From Marinilabilia salmonicolor (GTDB lineage: Bacteria > Bacteroidota > Bacteroidia > Bacteroidales > Marinilabiliaceae), in NCBI RefSeq assembly GCF_003003035.1, contig NZ_PVTS01000012.1:1-64000 (forward strand): a stretch of 64,000 nucleotides of DNA. Reading direction: 5' to 3'. The notes beneath the pieces are model-generated. The model was not told the DNA's origin. It ran no database searches and saw nothing but the letters and a program-made list of their open reading frames with translations. Below are positions 55,181-63,138 of this stretch, one piece after another. How positions within the stretch are numbered: the first letter of the stretch is position 1; every line of letters starts with the position of its first letter. A program made the translations under genes and the position numbers.

Positions 55181-55218
55181 AACCGGATTTGTCCATCGGG
55201 GACAATCCGGTTTTTTTT
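55181..55218 (+). terminator. Terminator of the DHOD-like gene
   Basis: AACCGGATTTGTCC / GGGACAATCCGGTT pair around ATCG and end in eight T residues. Confidence 0.88.
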
Positions 55219-55354
55219 AGTGAATTCGCGAAAACCCTTGCCGTTGCGGATATCGTTAAGCAATCCCTTTTCGTTAACTGAACACTTATGATTTATTATT
55301 GTAAGAATTTAACAAGTTGGGCATCTAAACTATTAAATTATTGAATTTTCGATA

Positions 55355-55362
55355 TAAATTTG
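55355..55362 (+). promoter_or_regulatory. Possible -7 box of ppdK
   Basis: TAAATTTG fits the TAnnTTTG consensus 70 bp ahead of the ppdK start. No good -33 TTTG lies at the expected distance, so support is weak. Confidence 0.3.
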
Positions 55363-55432
55363 ATTAATTTTAAGGCCGTAAAAATAAAAAATTATTAAGC
55401 TTTAATCATAAAACATTACAAAAGAAGCGATT

Positions 55433-58144
55433 ATGAGTGATAAGCGTGTTTACACATTTGGAAATGGAAAAGCCGAGGGTAGAACCGACATGAAGGAGCT
55501 CCTTGGTGGTAAAGGAGCCAACCTGGCTGAAATGAACCTTATTGGTGTACCGGTGCCTCCGGGATTTACCATCACAACTGATGTTTGTACCGAGTACAAT
55601 GAGTTGGGACATGATAAGGTGGTTTCTCTTCTGAAAGATGAAGTTGAAAAAGCCATTGCCCAGGTTGAAGAGCAAACCGGAACTAAGTTTGGCGACAAAG
55701 AGAATCCTTTGTTGGTTTCTGTGCGTTCAGGTGCCCGTGCTTCTATGCCCGGTATGATGGATACCATTCTGAACCTTGGTCTGAATGACGAAGCTGTGGA
55801 GGGAATGGCAAAGAAATCGGGTAATGAAAGATTTGCCTGGGACTCTTACCGTCGTTTTATCCAGATGTATGGTGACGTAGTGATGGGCTTGAAGCCTGAA
55901 TCTAAAGAAGATTCAGATCCTTTTGAGGAGATCATGGAGAAAGTGAAAGAAGAAAAAGGTATCGAACTGGATACTGAATTCACTGTTGAGGATCTTAAAA
56001 GCCTGGTTCAGAAATTTAAAGAAGCTGTTAAGAAGCGTACCGGTAAAGATTTCCCGGTTGATGCTTATGAGCAACTTTGGGGGGCTGTAGCCGCTGTGTT
56101 TGACAGCTGGACCAACAGTCGTGCTGTTTATTACCGTCGATTGAATGGCATTCCTGACGAATGGGGTACTGCTGTTAACGTTCAGGCTATGGTATTTGGT
56201 AACATGGGTAACTCTTCAGCTACAGGTGTTGCATTTACCCGTGACGCTGCTACCGGTGAGAACATTTTCAACGGTGAGTACCTGATTAATGCACAAGGTG
56301 AAGATGTGGTAGCCGGTATTCGTACACCTCAGGAGATTACTCTGGAAGGAAGCCGTCGTTGGGCCAAACTTCAGGGTATTTCTGAAGAGGAGCGTGCCAG
56401 CAAATTTCCTTCTCTTGAGGAGACTATGCCTGATCTTTATAAAGAGTTGTTCGACGTACAAAAGAAACTTGAGAACCATTATAAGGATATGCAGGATCTT
56501 GAGTTTACCATTCAGGAAGGTAAGCTTTGGTTGCTGCAAACCCGTAACGGAAAACGTACCGGTGCTGCTATGGTGAAAATTGCCATGGATATGTATCGTG
56601 ACAAATTTATTGATGAGAAAACTGCTTTGCTGCGTCTGGAGCCTGGCAAACTTGATGAATTACTTCACCCCGTATTTGATTCAACTGCAATTCGTTCGGC
56701 TAAAGTTTTGGCTAAAGGTTTGCCCGCATCTCCCGGTGCGGCTACCGGACAAGTTGTATTCTTTGCCGATGAAGCCGCTAAGTTTGAACAAGCGATTCTT
56801 GTACGTACCGAGACTTCTCCCGAAGATCTTGAAGGGATGAACGTAGCCCGCGGAATTCTTACTGCCCGTGGTGGTATGACTTCACATGCTGCTGTTGTAG
56901 CCCGCGGAATGGGTAAATGTTGTGTGTCTGGAGCAGGAAACGTTAAGCTTGATTACCGTGCCCGTACCATGACTATTGATGGTAAAGTATATAACGAAGG
57001 CGACTGGATCTCCCTGAACGGTTCTACCGGTGAAGTTTATGAAGGGAAAGTGGAGACTCGTAAGCCCGACATGAGTGGAGATTTCGCTCTGATCATGGAG
57101 TTGTCGGACAAATTCGCTAAAATGAGTGTTCGTACCAACGCCGATTCTCCTAATGATGCAAAAGTAGCCCGTGACTTCGGTGCTAAGGGTATCGGATTGT
57201 GCCGTACCGAGCATATGTTCTTCGAAGGCGAGCGTATCAAAGCTATGCGTGAGATGATTCTCTCTTCAACTGTTGAGGGGCGCAAGAAGGCACTGGCCAA
57301 GTTGCTGCCTTATCAGCGAGAAGACTTCGAGGGAATTTTTGAGGCTATGGCCGGATATGGTGTGACTGTTCGTCTGCTTGATCCACCATTGCACGAATTT
57401 GTACCTCATCAACAGGCTACTCAAAAATCTCTTGCTGAAGAAATGGGAGTGCCCATTGAGCAAATTCGCAACACGGTTGCCGACCTGGAAGAATTTAACC
57501 CTATGTTGGGACACCGTGGTTGCCGTTTGGGAATCACTTATCCTGAAATTACTGAAATGCAGGCCCGTGCAATTATCGAGGCAGCTCTTAACCTGAAGAA
57601 AAAAGGTGTAGATGCCCGTCCCGAAATTATGGTGCCCCTGATTGGTACGCTGAAAGAGTTCAAGATGCAGGCGGATATTATCCATGCTACTGCTAATAAA
57701 GTTTTTGAGGAGTATGGTGATAAAATCGACTACCTGGTAGGTACAATGATTGAGATTCCACGCGCTGCTCTTACAGCTGACCTGATTGCTAAGGAAGCCG
57801 ACTTCTTCTCCTTTGGAACCAATGACCTCACACAGATGACCTTTGGTTACTCTCGTGATGACGCCGGTAAATTCCTGCCCATTTATCTTGACAAGGGTAT
57901 CCTGAAGGATGATCCTTTCCAGGTGTTGGATCAGGAAGGTGTTGGTCAGTTGGTGGAAATGGGAACCAAGCGTGGTCGTGGTGCCAAGAGCGAACTGAAA
58001 GTAGGCATCTGTGGTGAGCACGGAGGTGAGCCTTCTTCTGTTGAGTTCTGCCACCGTACTGGTATGAACTATGTAAGTTGTTCGCCTTATCGTGTGCCCA
58101 TCGCACGTCTGGCCGCTGCTCAGGCTGCTGCCCGTGAGCAATAA
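55433..58144 (+). CDS. ppdK: Pyruvate, phosphate dikinase
   Basis: The 903-residue product has the N-terminal ATP-grasp domain (GNGKAEGRTDMKELLGGKGA, VSVRSGARASMPGMMDTILN), the swivelling phosphohistidine domain (GGMTSHAAVVARGMGKCCVS, His about 485) and the C-terminal PEP/pyruvate barrel. The barrel has GLCRTEHMF, GTMIEIPRAAL, FGTNDLTQMTFGYSRDD and the catalytic Cys in KVGICGEHGGEP. It interconverts pyruvate, ATP and Pi with PEP, AMP and PPi, a glycolytic step favoured by many anaerobes. It stands as a single-gene unit between two terminators. Confidence 0.97.
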   Translation: MSDKRVYTFGNGKAEGRTDMKELLGGKGANLAEMNLIGVPVPPGFTITTDVCTEYNELGHDKVVSLLKDEVEKAIAQVEEQTGTKFGDKENPLLVSVRSGARASMPGMMDTILNLGLNDEAVEGMAKKSGNERFAWDSYRRFIQMYGDVVMGLKPESKEDSDPFEEIMEKVKEEKGIELDTEFTVEDLKSLVQKFKEAVKKRTGKDFPVDAYEQLWGAVAAVFDSWTNSRAVYYRRLNGIPDEWGTAVNVQAMVFGNMGNSSATGVAFTRDAATGENIFNGEYLINAQGEDVVAGIRTPQEITLEGSRRWAKLQGISEEERASKFPSLEETMPDLYKELFDVQKKLENHYKDMQDLEFTIQEGKLWLLQTRNGKRTGAAMVKIAMDMYRDKFIDEKTALLRLEPGKLDELLHPVFDSTAIRSAKVLAKGLPASPGAATGQVVFFADEAAKFEQAILVRTETSPEDLEGMNVARGILTARGGMTSHAAVVARGMGKCCVSGAGNVKLDYRARTMTIDGKVYNEGDWISLNGSTGEVYEGKVETRKPDMSGDFALIMELSDKFAKMSVRTNADSPNDAKVARDFGAKGIGLCRTEHMFFEGERIKAMREMILSSTVEGRKKALAKLLPYQREDFEGIFEAMAGYGVTVRLLDPPLHEFVPHQQATQKSLAEEMGVPIEQIRNTVADLEEFNPMLGHRGCRLGITYPEITEMQARAIIEAALNLKKKGVDARPEIMVPLIGTLKEFKMQADIIHATANKVFEEYGDKIDYLVGTMIEIPRAALTADLIAKEADFFSFGTNDLTQMTFGYSRDDAGKFLPIYLDKGILKDDPFQVLDQEGVGQLVEMGTKRGRGAKSELKVGICGEHGGEPSSVEFCHRTGMNYVSCSPYRVPIARLAAAQAAAREQ

Positions 58145-58168
58145 CAACTTGTTTTACATCTTATTTAG

Positions 58169-58200
58169 AAAGCGGGAGCCGGTTGGTTCCCGCTTTTTTT
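58169..58200 (+). terminator. Terminator of ppdK
   Basis: AAGCGGGAGCC / GGTTCCCGCTT with a GGTT-type loop is followed by T residues. Confidence 0.88.
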
Positions 58201-58230
58201 GTTAATTTTGTGCCTGAAAAATAAATAATT

Positions 58231-58659
58231 GTGGGAAGAATCCTCGCTTTTGATTACGGGAAAAAGAAAATCGGACTGGCAGTAACAGATCCGTTACAGA
58301 TTATTGCCAACGGACTGGATACCATTCCTTCGGCCAAAATTTACTCTTTTTTGGAAGAGTATCTTGCCAAAGAGGAGGTTGAGGCTTTTGTGGTCGGACA
58401 TGCCACCAAAGATTCAGGTGAGGATTCGGAATCCATGAAGCAAATCCGACCGTTTGTGCGCTCGTTGCAGAACAAATATCCGCACATCCCTGTTCATATG
58501 GTTGATGAGCGTTATACCAGTAAAATGGCCTTCCAGACCATGATAGATGCCGGCCTCAGTAAAAAGAAACGTCAAAATAAAATGTTGGTGGATAAGATTA
58601 GTGCAACGATTATACTTCAGACTTTTATGGAGGAGCGTAATGGTGGAAGGTATGGGTGA
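58231..58659 (+). CDS. ruvX: Putative pre-16S rRNA nuclease / Holliday junction resolvase YqgF
   Basis: The 142-residue product starts at a GTG (GRILAFDYGKKKIGLAVTDP). The RNase H-like fold has the first catalytic Asp in AFDYGKKKIGLA, VEAFVVGHATKD in the middle, MVDERYTSKMA with the conserved Glu, and KISATIILQTFM with the metal-adjacent residues at the end. The family processes the 5' end of 16S rRNA in E. coli and has been called RuvX for resemblance to resolvases. The peptide deformylase gene follows after about 340 bp. Confidence 0.92.
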   Translation: MGRILAFDYGKKKIGLAVTDPLQIIANGLDTIPSAKIYSFLEEYLAKEEVEAFVVGHATKDSGEDSESMKQIRPFVRSLQNKYPHIPVHMVDERYTSKMAFQTMIDAGLSKKKRQNKMLVDKISATIILQTFMEERNGGRYG

Positions 58660-58999
58660 GTGAGTAATGAGGGATGAGAAATGAGGGATGAGCGGAAAGA
58701 ATTGAGAGATAAGAAGTGAGAGGAGTGTTACGCTAAAGCCGAATTTATGTCATGATAAAATGTTTTTCAATTTTGAGAAGGTAGTAATTGTTGTTCGATG
58801 TTTCCTTGTTACGGTACTCCAGTCCAGGGGACGATTGTTTTGTAGAAATGGGTAGCATTGGCGTTGCAGTGAATGCAAAACTTAGACAAAGGCTACCTGT
58901 TGATTATTAGAGAATTATATGAATATATTAACGGTTAATCATGTTTTTAGTGGAAAGGGTTTCCTTTGAAAACAAAACAAACCAACAACTAAGAATAAA
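58660..58999. other. Intergenic region with short direct repeats
   Basis: A purine-rich stretch at about 58660-58725 contains ATGAGGGATGAG twice and related words, followed by ACGCTAAAGC (the core seen in other spacers of this window). No coding frame is supportable. The rest carries the def promoter region. Confidence 0.5.
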
Positions 59000-59557
59000 A
59001 TGATATATCCTGTAGTAGTTTACGGGCACCCCGTGTTGAGGAAAGAAGCTGAAGATTTTTTGCCCGAAGAAAAAGAAGGTCTCCAACAGTTGATTGAGGA
59101 CATGTATGAGACCATGTATAAAGCCGATGGTATTGGGCTTGCAGGCCCCCAGATTGGCTTGTCTAAAAGGATTTTTACGATTGATGCAACTCCTTTGGCA
59201 GATGAGATGCCGGAATTGGCAGATTTCAAGAAAGTATTCATTAATGCCCGTATTGTGGAACGTGACGGAGCATCCGTTTCAGATAACGAGGGCTGTTTGA
59301 GCTTGCCCGGAGTCAATGAGAGTGTAGGTCGTCTCTCCAGAATTCGTATTCAGTATGTGGATGCCGATTTTAATGAGCATGATGAGGTATATGAAGGATG
59401 GGCTGCCCGGGTGATTCAGCACGAATATGACCACATCGACGGGATTCTCTTTGTGGATCATCTGGCACCATTGAAAAAACGCCTCCTTAAGAGTAAACTT
59501 AATGCCATCAGCAAAGGTAAAGTAAATGTGAATTACAGAATTAAGCTGCCCAAATAG
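59000..59557 (+). CDS. def: Peptide deformylase
   Basis: The 185-residue product has all three active-site motifs: GIGLAGPQIG (about 46-55), EGCLSLPG with the metal Cys, and QHEYDHIDGILF with the HEYDH metal site at 141-145. It removes the formyl group from nascent proteins. The stop codon TAG shares its last base with the left end of the inverted-repeat element at 59557-59712. Confidence 0.96.
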   Translation: MIYPVVVYGHPVLRKEAEDFLPEEKEGLQQLIEDMYETMYKADGIGLAGPQIGLSKRIFTIDATPLADEMPELADFKKVFINARIVERDGASVSDNEGCLSLPGVNESVGRLSRIRIQYVDADFNEHDEVYEGWAARVIQHEYDHIDGILFVDHLAPLKKRLLKSKLNAISKGKVNVNYRIKLPK

Positions 59558-59712
59558 TGTCTGTCCATAAAGCACCATTTACTGCGTTACGCTTGTCCGA
59601 AAAGTACTCATTTAGAAAAAGTAAACTCCGTATTTTCGGACTTGCGCCACCGCTAAAGCTTTAGGCGGCACGCGGTCGCAAGCCTTGTAACTGTCACTTT
59701 CTGAACAGACAC
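59557..59712. mobile_element. Small inverted-repeat (MITE-like) element, 156 bp
   Basis: The left end GTGTCTGTCCATAAAGCACC matches the right end on the other strand, GTGTCTGTTCAGAAAGTGAC. Inside are nested palindromes: TCCGAAAA...TTTTCGGA and CCGCTAAAGCTTTAGGCGG. No protein is encoded. It begins inside the def stop codon. Confidence 0.65.
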
Positions 59713-59778
59713 GGCTCCAGCCAAAAACTTTCCCGACTTTATAGACGGGCACTAAATAAGCAGGATTAAAACAACTAG

Positions 59779-59820
59779 ACAAAAGCCATCGGAGTGAAAA
59801 TTCCGGTGGCTTTTGTTTTT
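59779..59820 (+). terminator. Terminator downstream of def
   Basis: AAAAGCCATCGGA / TCCGGTGGCTTTT with one wobble surrounds an 8-base loop and runs into a T tract. Confidence 0.8.
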
Positions 59821-59821
59821 T

Positions 59822-59862
59822 AAATACCGTCAATGCAGAATTTCACTGCATTGACGGTATTT
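59822..59862. terminator. Perfect 17-bp hairpin, possible second or minus-strand terminator
   Basis: AAATACCGTCAATGCAG and CTGCATTGACGGTATTT are exact inverted copies around a 7-base loop, directly adjoining the previous hairpin. A short T run follows on the plus strand (TTTTC). No minus-strand gene is near, so a back-up terminator or an unrelated structured element are both possible. Confidence 0.55.
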
Positions 59863-60037
59863 TCTTATCCTTTTGGGCGAGGTTAATTTCTGTCATCACT
59901 ATTTATATACATTTCATGTAATTATTCAGGTCACCAAACAAATAGAGGTGGAAAAAGAAACCGGCTCCTCTTAACTTGCCGTGAAGCGATGGATAACACA
60001 GGTTTGGTTAAACTATCATTCAAATATCAGAAGTTAA

Positions 60038-62011
60038 ATGTGTGGGATAGCAGGATTCTTTGGAAATATTGGTGAAGAAAAGTACAGTCATTCGGTTTTG
60101 AATAAGATGCTGTCCCGGATCAGGCATCGGGGCCCTGATGAGTCTGGGGTATTTCTGTCTCCCCTGATGAGCATGGGAAGTGTACGTCTCAGTATTATTG
60201 ATTTGGCCTCAGGCCAGCAGCCTTTGTGCGACGATACCGGGCGTTATTGGATTGCCTTTAACGGCGAAATCTTTAACTACCGTGAATTACGGATTGAATT
60301 GGAAAAGTTGGGATGCAACTTCAGGACGAATAGTGATACTGAAGTTTTGCTGTTTGCGTTTCGGGAGTATGGTACAGATTGTCTGAATAAACTCAATGGT
60401 CAGTTTGCTTTTGCCGTTTGGGATACATTGGAGAAACGGTTGTTTCTTGCTCGTGACAGGGTTGGGATTCGTCCTCTTTTTTATACTTTCAGTGGGGAAC
60501 ATTTGGTTTTTGGGTCTGAAATTAAAGCGCTTTTTGAGTTTCCGGGGTTGCATCGAAAGCTGGATGAGTTTTCTCTGCAACAGGTATTTACATTCTGGAC
60601 TTCCTTGTCACCCCGTACAGCTTTCGAAAAAGTGAATGAGCTTCCTCCTGCTCATTTTATGATTTTTGAAAACGGACATGTAAAATTGAAAAGGTACTGG
60701 ACTCCTGTATTTTCCTCAACAGAGAACAGCTTTAAGGGGACAATGAATGAGGCCGGCGAGGAACTGGAGTCATTGCTTAATGACTCGGTGGCATTGCGGT
60801 TGCGGGCAGATGTTCCGGTGGGAGCTTATTTAAGTGGAGGGCTCGATTCTTCTGTTATTGCTTTGCTGATACGCAACCAGGTACCGGAAGGATTGTTGGA
60901 GACTTTTTCCATCGGTTTTTCGGATGCTGAATATGATGAAGGGTCTTACCAGGACAAAATGGTGGAGTTGTTGAAAACCCGCCATCATCGGGCATACTGC
61001 AGTCAGGATGATATTGTTAATGGTTTTCCTGAAGCAGTTTGGCATGCCGAAATGCCTTTGTTGCGGACAGCCCCCTTGCCAATGAAACAGCTTTCCGGTT
61101 TGGTGCGGCAAAACAATATAAAGGTTGTGATGACAGGCGAAGGTGCTGATGAGATGCTCGGAGGATATAACATTTTTAAGGAGATGGAAATTCGTCGATT
61201 CTGGGCCAGAAATCCCGATTCTGTTATTCGCCCGCTTTTACTTGGACGCCTTTATCCCTACCTGCCGCAATTGAGAAAGATGGGGCCCAATGCGCTTAAG
61301 ATGTTTTTCGGATATCGTTTGCAGGATACGGACTCGGTACTTTATTCTCATCTTCTGAGGTGGAACAACACCTCGAAAATCAGGAAGATGATGCGAAACA
61401 ATTCTTCCGGCAACCAGCAAATGATTGGTCATTTGGAACAAATTCTTACTCCGGTTCTTGAGAGACAGAGCGATTTGGGCAAAGCTCAGTTCATCGAATC
61501 AGAGATTTTTATGTCCGGGTATTTGCTCTCCTCACAAGGCGATCGTATGGCTATGAGTAATAGTGTGGAGGGGCGTTATCCTTTTTTGGATCATCGTGTT
61601 ATGGAATTTTGTCATTCTTTGCCCGATGACTTTAAGCTGAGAGGCCTGAAAGAAAAAGTCCTGTTAAAACATCAGTTTAAAAATCGATTGCCTGATGATG
61701 TGGTTAACCGGGCAAAGCAGGCTTACAGGGCACCGTTGGCAACTCCTTTTCTTAGGTCGGGAACTTCCGGATATGTATCAGAACTTCTTTCTGCCGATAT
61801 CTGCAAGGCAGCCGGAATCTTTGATGAAAAAGCGGTGGAGATGTTGTTGACAAGGCTGAGAAAGAGTAATAATTATTCAGAGGTTGATCAGATGGCCTTT
61901 GTTGCAGTGCTTTCCACGCATTTGTTGTGGAAACAGTTTGTTGATGAGTTTAAACCGCTTTCTCCCGAAGAGATAAGAGAAGCAGAGGTGCGGGGTGTGA
62001 TCAAAGTGTAA
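60038..62011 (+). CDS. asnB: Asparagine synthase (glutamine-hydrolysing) family amidotransferase
   Basis: The 657-residue product starts MCGIAGFFGNIGEEKYSHSV, so the N-terminal nucleophile Cys is intact. The class II glutaminase domain (RIRHRGPDESG, FNGEIFNYRELR, NSDTEVLLFAF) is followed by the synthetase with PP-loop SGGLDSSVIALL (about 265) and GEGADEMLGGYN. It is longer than E. coli AsnB (554 residues) and of the length seen for AsnB-type enzymes in polysaccharide or secondary-metabolite clusters. With a NadE-type and an adenylate-forming gene directly behind it on the same strand, it may amidate a dedicated substrate rather than make asparagine. Confidence 0.9.
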   Translation: MCGIAGFFGNIGEEKYSHSVLNKMLSRIRHRGPDESGVFLSPLMSMGSVRLSIIDLASGQQPLCDDTGRYWIAFNGEIFNYRELRIELEKLGCNFRTNSDTEVLLFAFREYGTDCLNKLNGQFAFAVWDTLEKRLFLARDRVGIRPLFYTFSGEHLVFGSEIKALFEFPGLHRKLDEFSLQQVFTFWTSLSPRTAFEKVNELPPAHFMIFENGHVKLKRYWTPVFSSTENSFKGTMNEAGEELESLLNDSVALRLRADVPVGAYLSGGLDSSVIALLIRNQVPEGLLETFSIGFSDAEYDEGSYQDKMVELLKTRHHRAYCSQDDIVNGFPEAVWHAEMPLLRTAPLPMKQLSGLVRQNNIKVVMTGEGADEMLGGYNIFKEMEIRRFWARNPDSVIRPLLLGRLYPYLPQLRKMGPNALKMFFGYRLQDTDSVLYSHLLRWNNTSKIRKMMRNNSSGNQQMIGHLEQILTPVLERQSDLGKAQFIESEIFMSGYLLSSQGDRMAMSNSVEGRYPFLDHRVMEFCHSLPDDFKLRGLKEKVLLKHQFKNRLPDDVVNRAKQAYRAPLATPFLRSGTSGYVSELLSADICKAAGIFDEKAVEMLLTRLRKSNNYSEVDQMAFVAVLSTHLLWKQFVDEFKPLSPEEIREAEVRGVIKV

Positions 62012-62121
62012 TCAATAATTAAGTATGAAATGAACATTGCAAGGGATGCGACAAAATATAATGTATAAATTCCTTACATGCGAGTTCCGTAAGACCGATA
62101 ACTTAGATAAATAGTATACTG

Positions 62122-63126
62122 ATGAAAAAAATGCCTGAAAAAAAGAAGTTTACAAAAGATGTTTTAAAAATTAAGGAACCGGAGGTTTTGCTGGATCGTA
62201 TTTGCAATAAACTGAGAGAGGATGTTTTTCACCGGTTTCGCAGAAGAGGTGCAGTGGTAGGGATAAGCGGGGGAATTGACTCTTCTGTAACCCTGGCTAT
62301 TGCAGTAAGGGCTTTTGGTGCAGAGAAAGTTTTGGGCGTTTTGCTGCCTGAGCATGATTCAAGTCCTGATAGTAAGAATCTTGCTCTGGAACTCGCGGAT
62401 ACTTTTAATACAGCCACTGTTGAAGAAAATATCAGCGAAGCATTGAAAGGGTTTGGTTGTTACGCGCGTCGTGATGAAGCTGTTAAGAGCATCGTACCTG
62501 AATACAATCCGGAAACAGATAAAATGAAAATTGTGATTCCACGGGATATTCTGGAACGAAAACTGCCTCCCGTTTTTTATGTAACGGTTGTCTTCTCTAA
62601 TGGTGAAGAGGTCTCAAAAAGATTGACACCTAAGGCTTATTTGCAAATAGTTGCGGCATCCAACTTCAAACAAAGAAGTCGTATGTCCATGCTTTATTAT
62701 CACGCTGAAGCTAATAATTATGCGGTTATTGGAACTCCCAATAAGCATGAGGTAAAGCAAGGCTTTTTTGTAAAGTTCGGAGATGGTGGAGCAGATGTTA
62801 TGCCCATTGGAAATCTGTACAAGACTCAGGTTTTTCAATTGGCCCGTCATTTAGGGGTGCCCACCGGTATCATCGAAAGGGTTCCAACTACGGATACTTA
62901 TACTGCTGAGCAGACCCAGGAAGAATTTTTCTATCAAATGCCTTTTGAACAGATGGATTTATTATGGTATGGTTGGGAGAACGGTTTTTCTGCTGATGAG
63001 GTTGCTCCTGTATTAGGAATGAGTAAAGAAGATGTGTTGAACAATTATTCCAATTTTGAGCGTAAAATGAAGACTACCGATTATCTCAGAAGTGCGCCTT
63101 TACACGATTATGATTTTTGGGAATAA
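62122..63126 (+). CDS. nadE: NAD synthase family (NadE) ATP-PPi amide ligase
   Basis: The 334-residue protein is a synthetase domain with no nitrilase-type glutaminase. The PP-loop GISGGIDSSVTLA is at about 48-60. The substrate loops FKQRSRMSMLYYHAE, GTPNKHEVKQGFFVKFGDGG and MPIGNLYKTQVFQLARHLGV are those of NH3-dependent NAD synthases. It is about 60 residues longer than usual, from an insertion at about 115-175 (YARRDEAVKSIVPEYNPETD to the SKRLTPK region). It may be the housekeeping enzyme or a paralogue serving the gene group it sits in. It lies 111 bp behind asnB and 13 bp ahead of the ligase gene. Confidence 0.88.
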   Translation: MKKMPEKKKFTKDVLKIKEPEVLLDRICNKLREDVFHRFRRRGAVVGISGGIDSSVTLAIAVRAFGAEKVLGVLLPEHDSSPDSKNLALELADTFNTATVEENISEALKGFGCYARRDEAVKSIVPEYNPETDKMKIVIPRDILERKLPPVFYVTVVFSNGEEVSKRLTPKAYLQIVAASNFKQRSRMSMLYYHAEANNYAVIGTPNKHEVKQGFFVKFGDGGADVMPIGNLYKTQVFQLARHLGVPTGIIERVPTTDTYTAEQTQEEFFYQMPFEQMDLLWYGWENGFSADEVAPVLGMSKEDVLNNYSNFERKMKTTDYLRSAPLHDYDFWE

Positions 63127-63138
63127 AGAAGACTGAAG

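Noticed and set aside
57266-58147. A 293-codon open frame on the minus strand opposite ppdK
   Set aside because: It is antisense to the strongly conserved C-terminal part of ppdK, has no recognisable motif and an implausible composition; a shadow of the real gene's codon use.
58660-58725. A tandem repeat array with function
   Set aside because: Only two imperfect copies of a 12-bp purine-rich word; likely simple-sequence drift.
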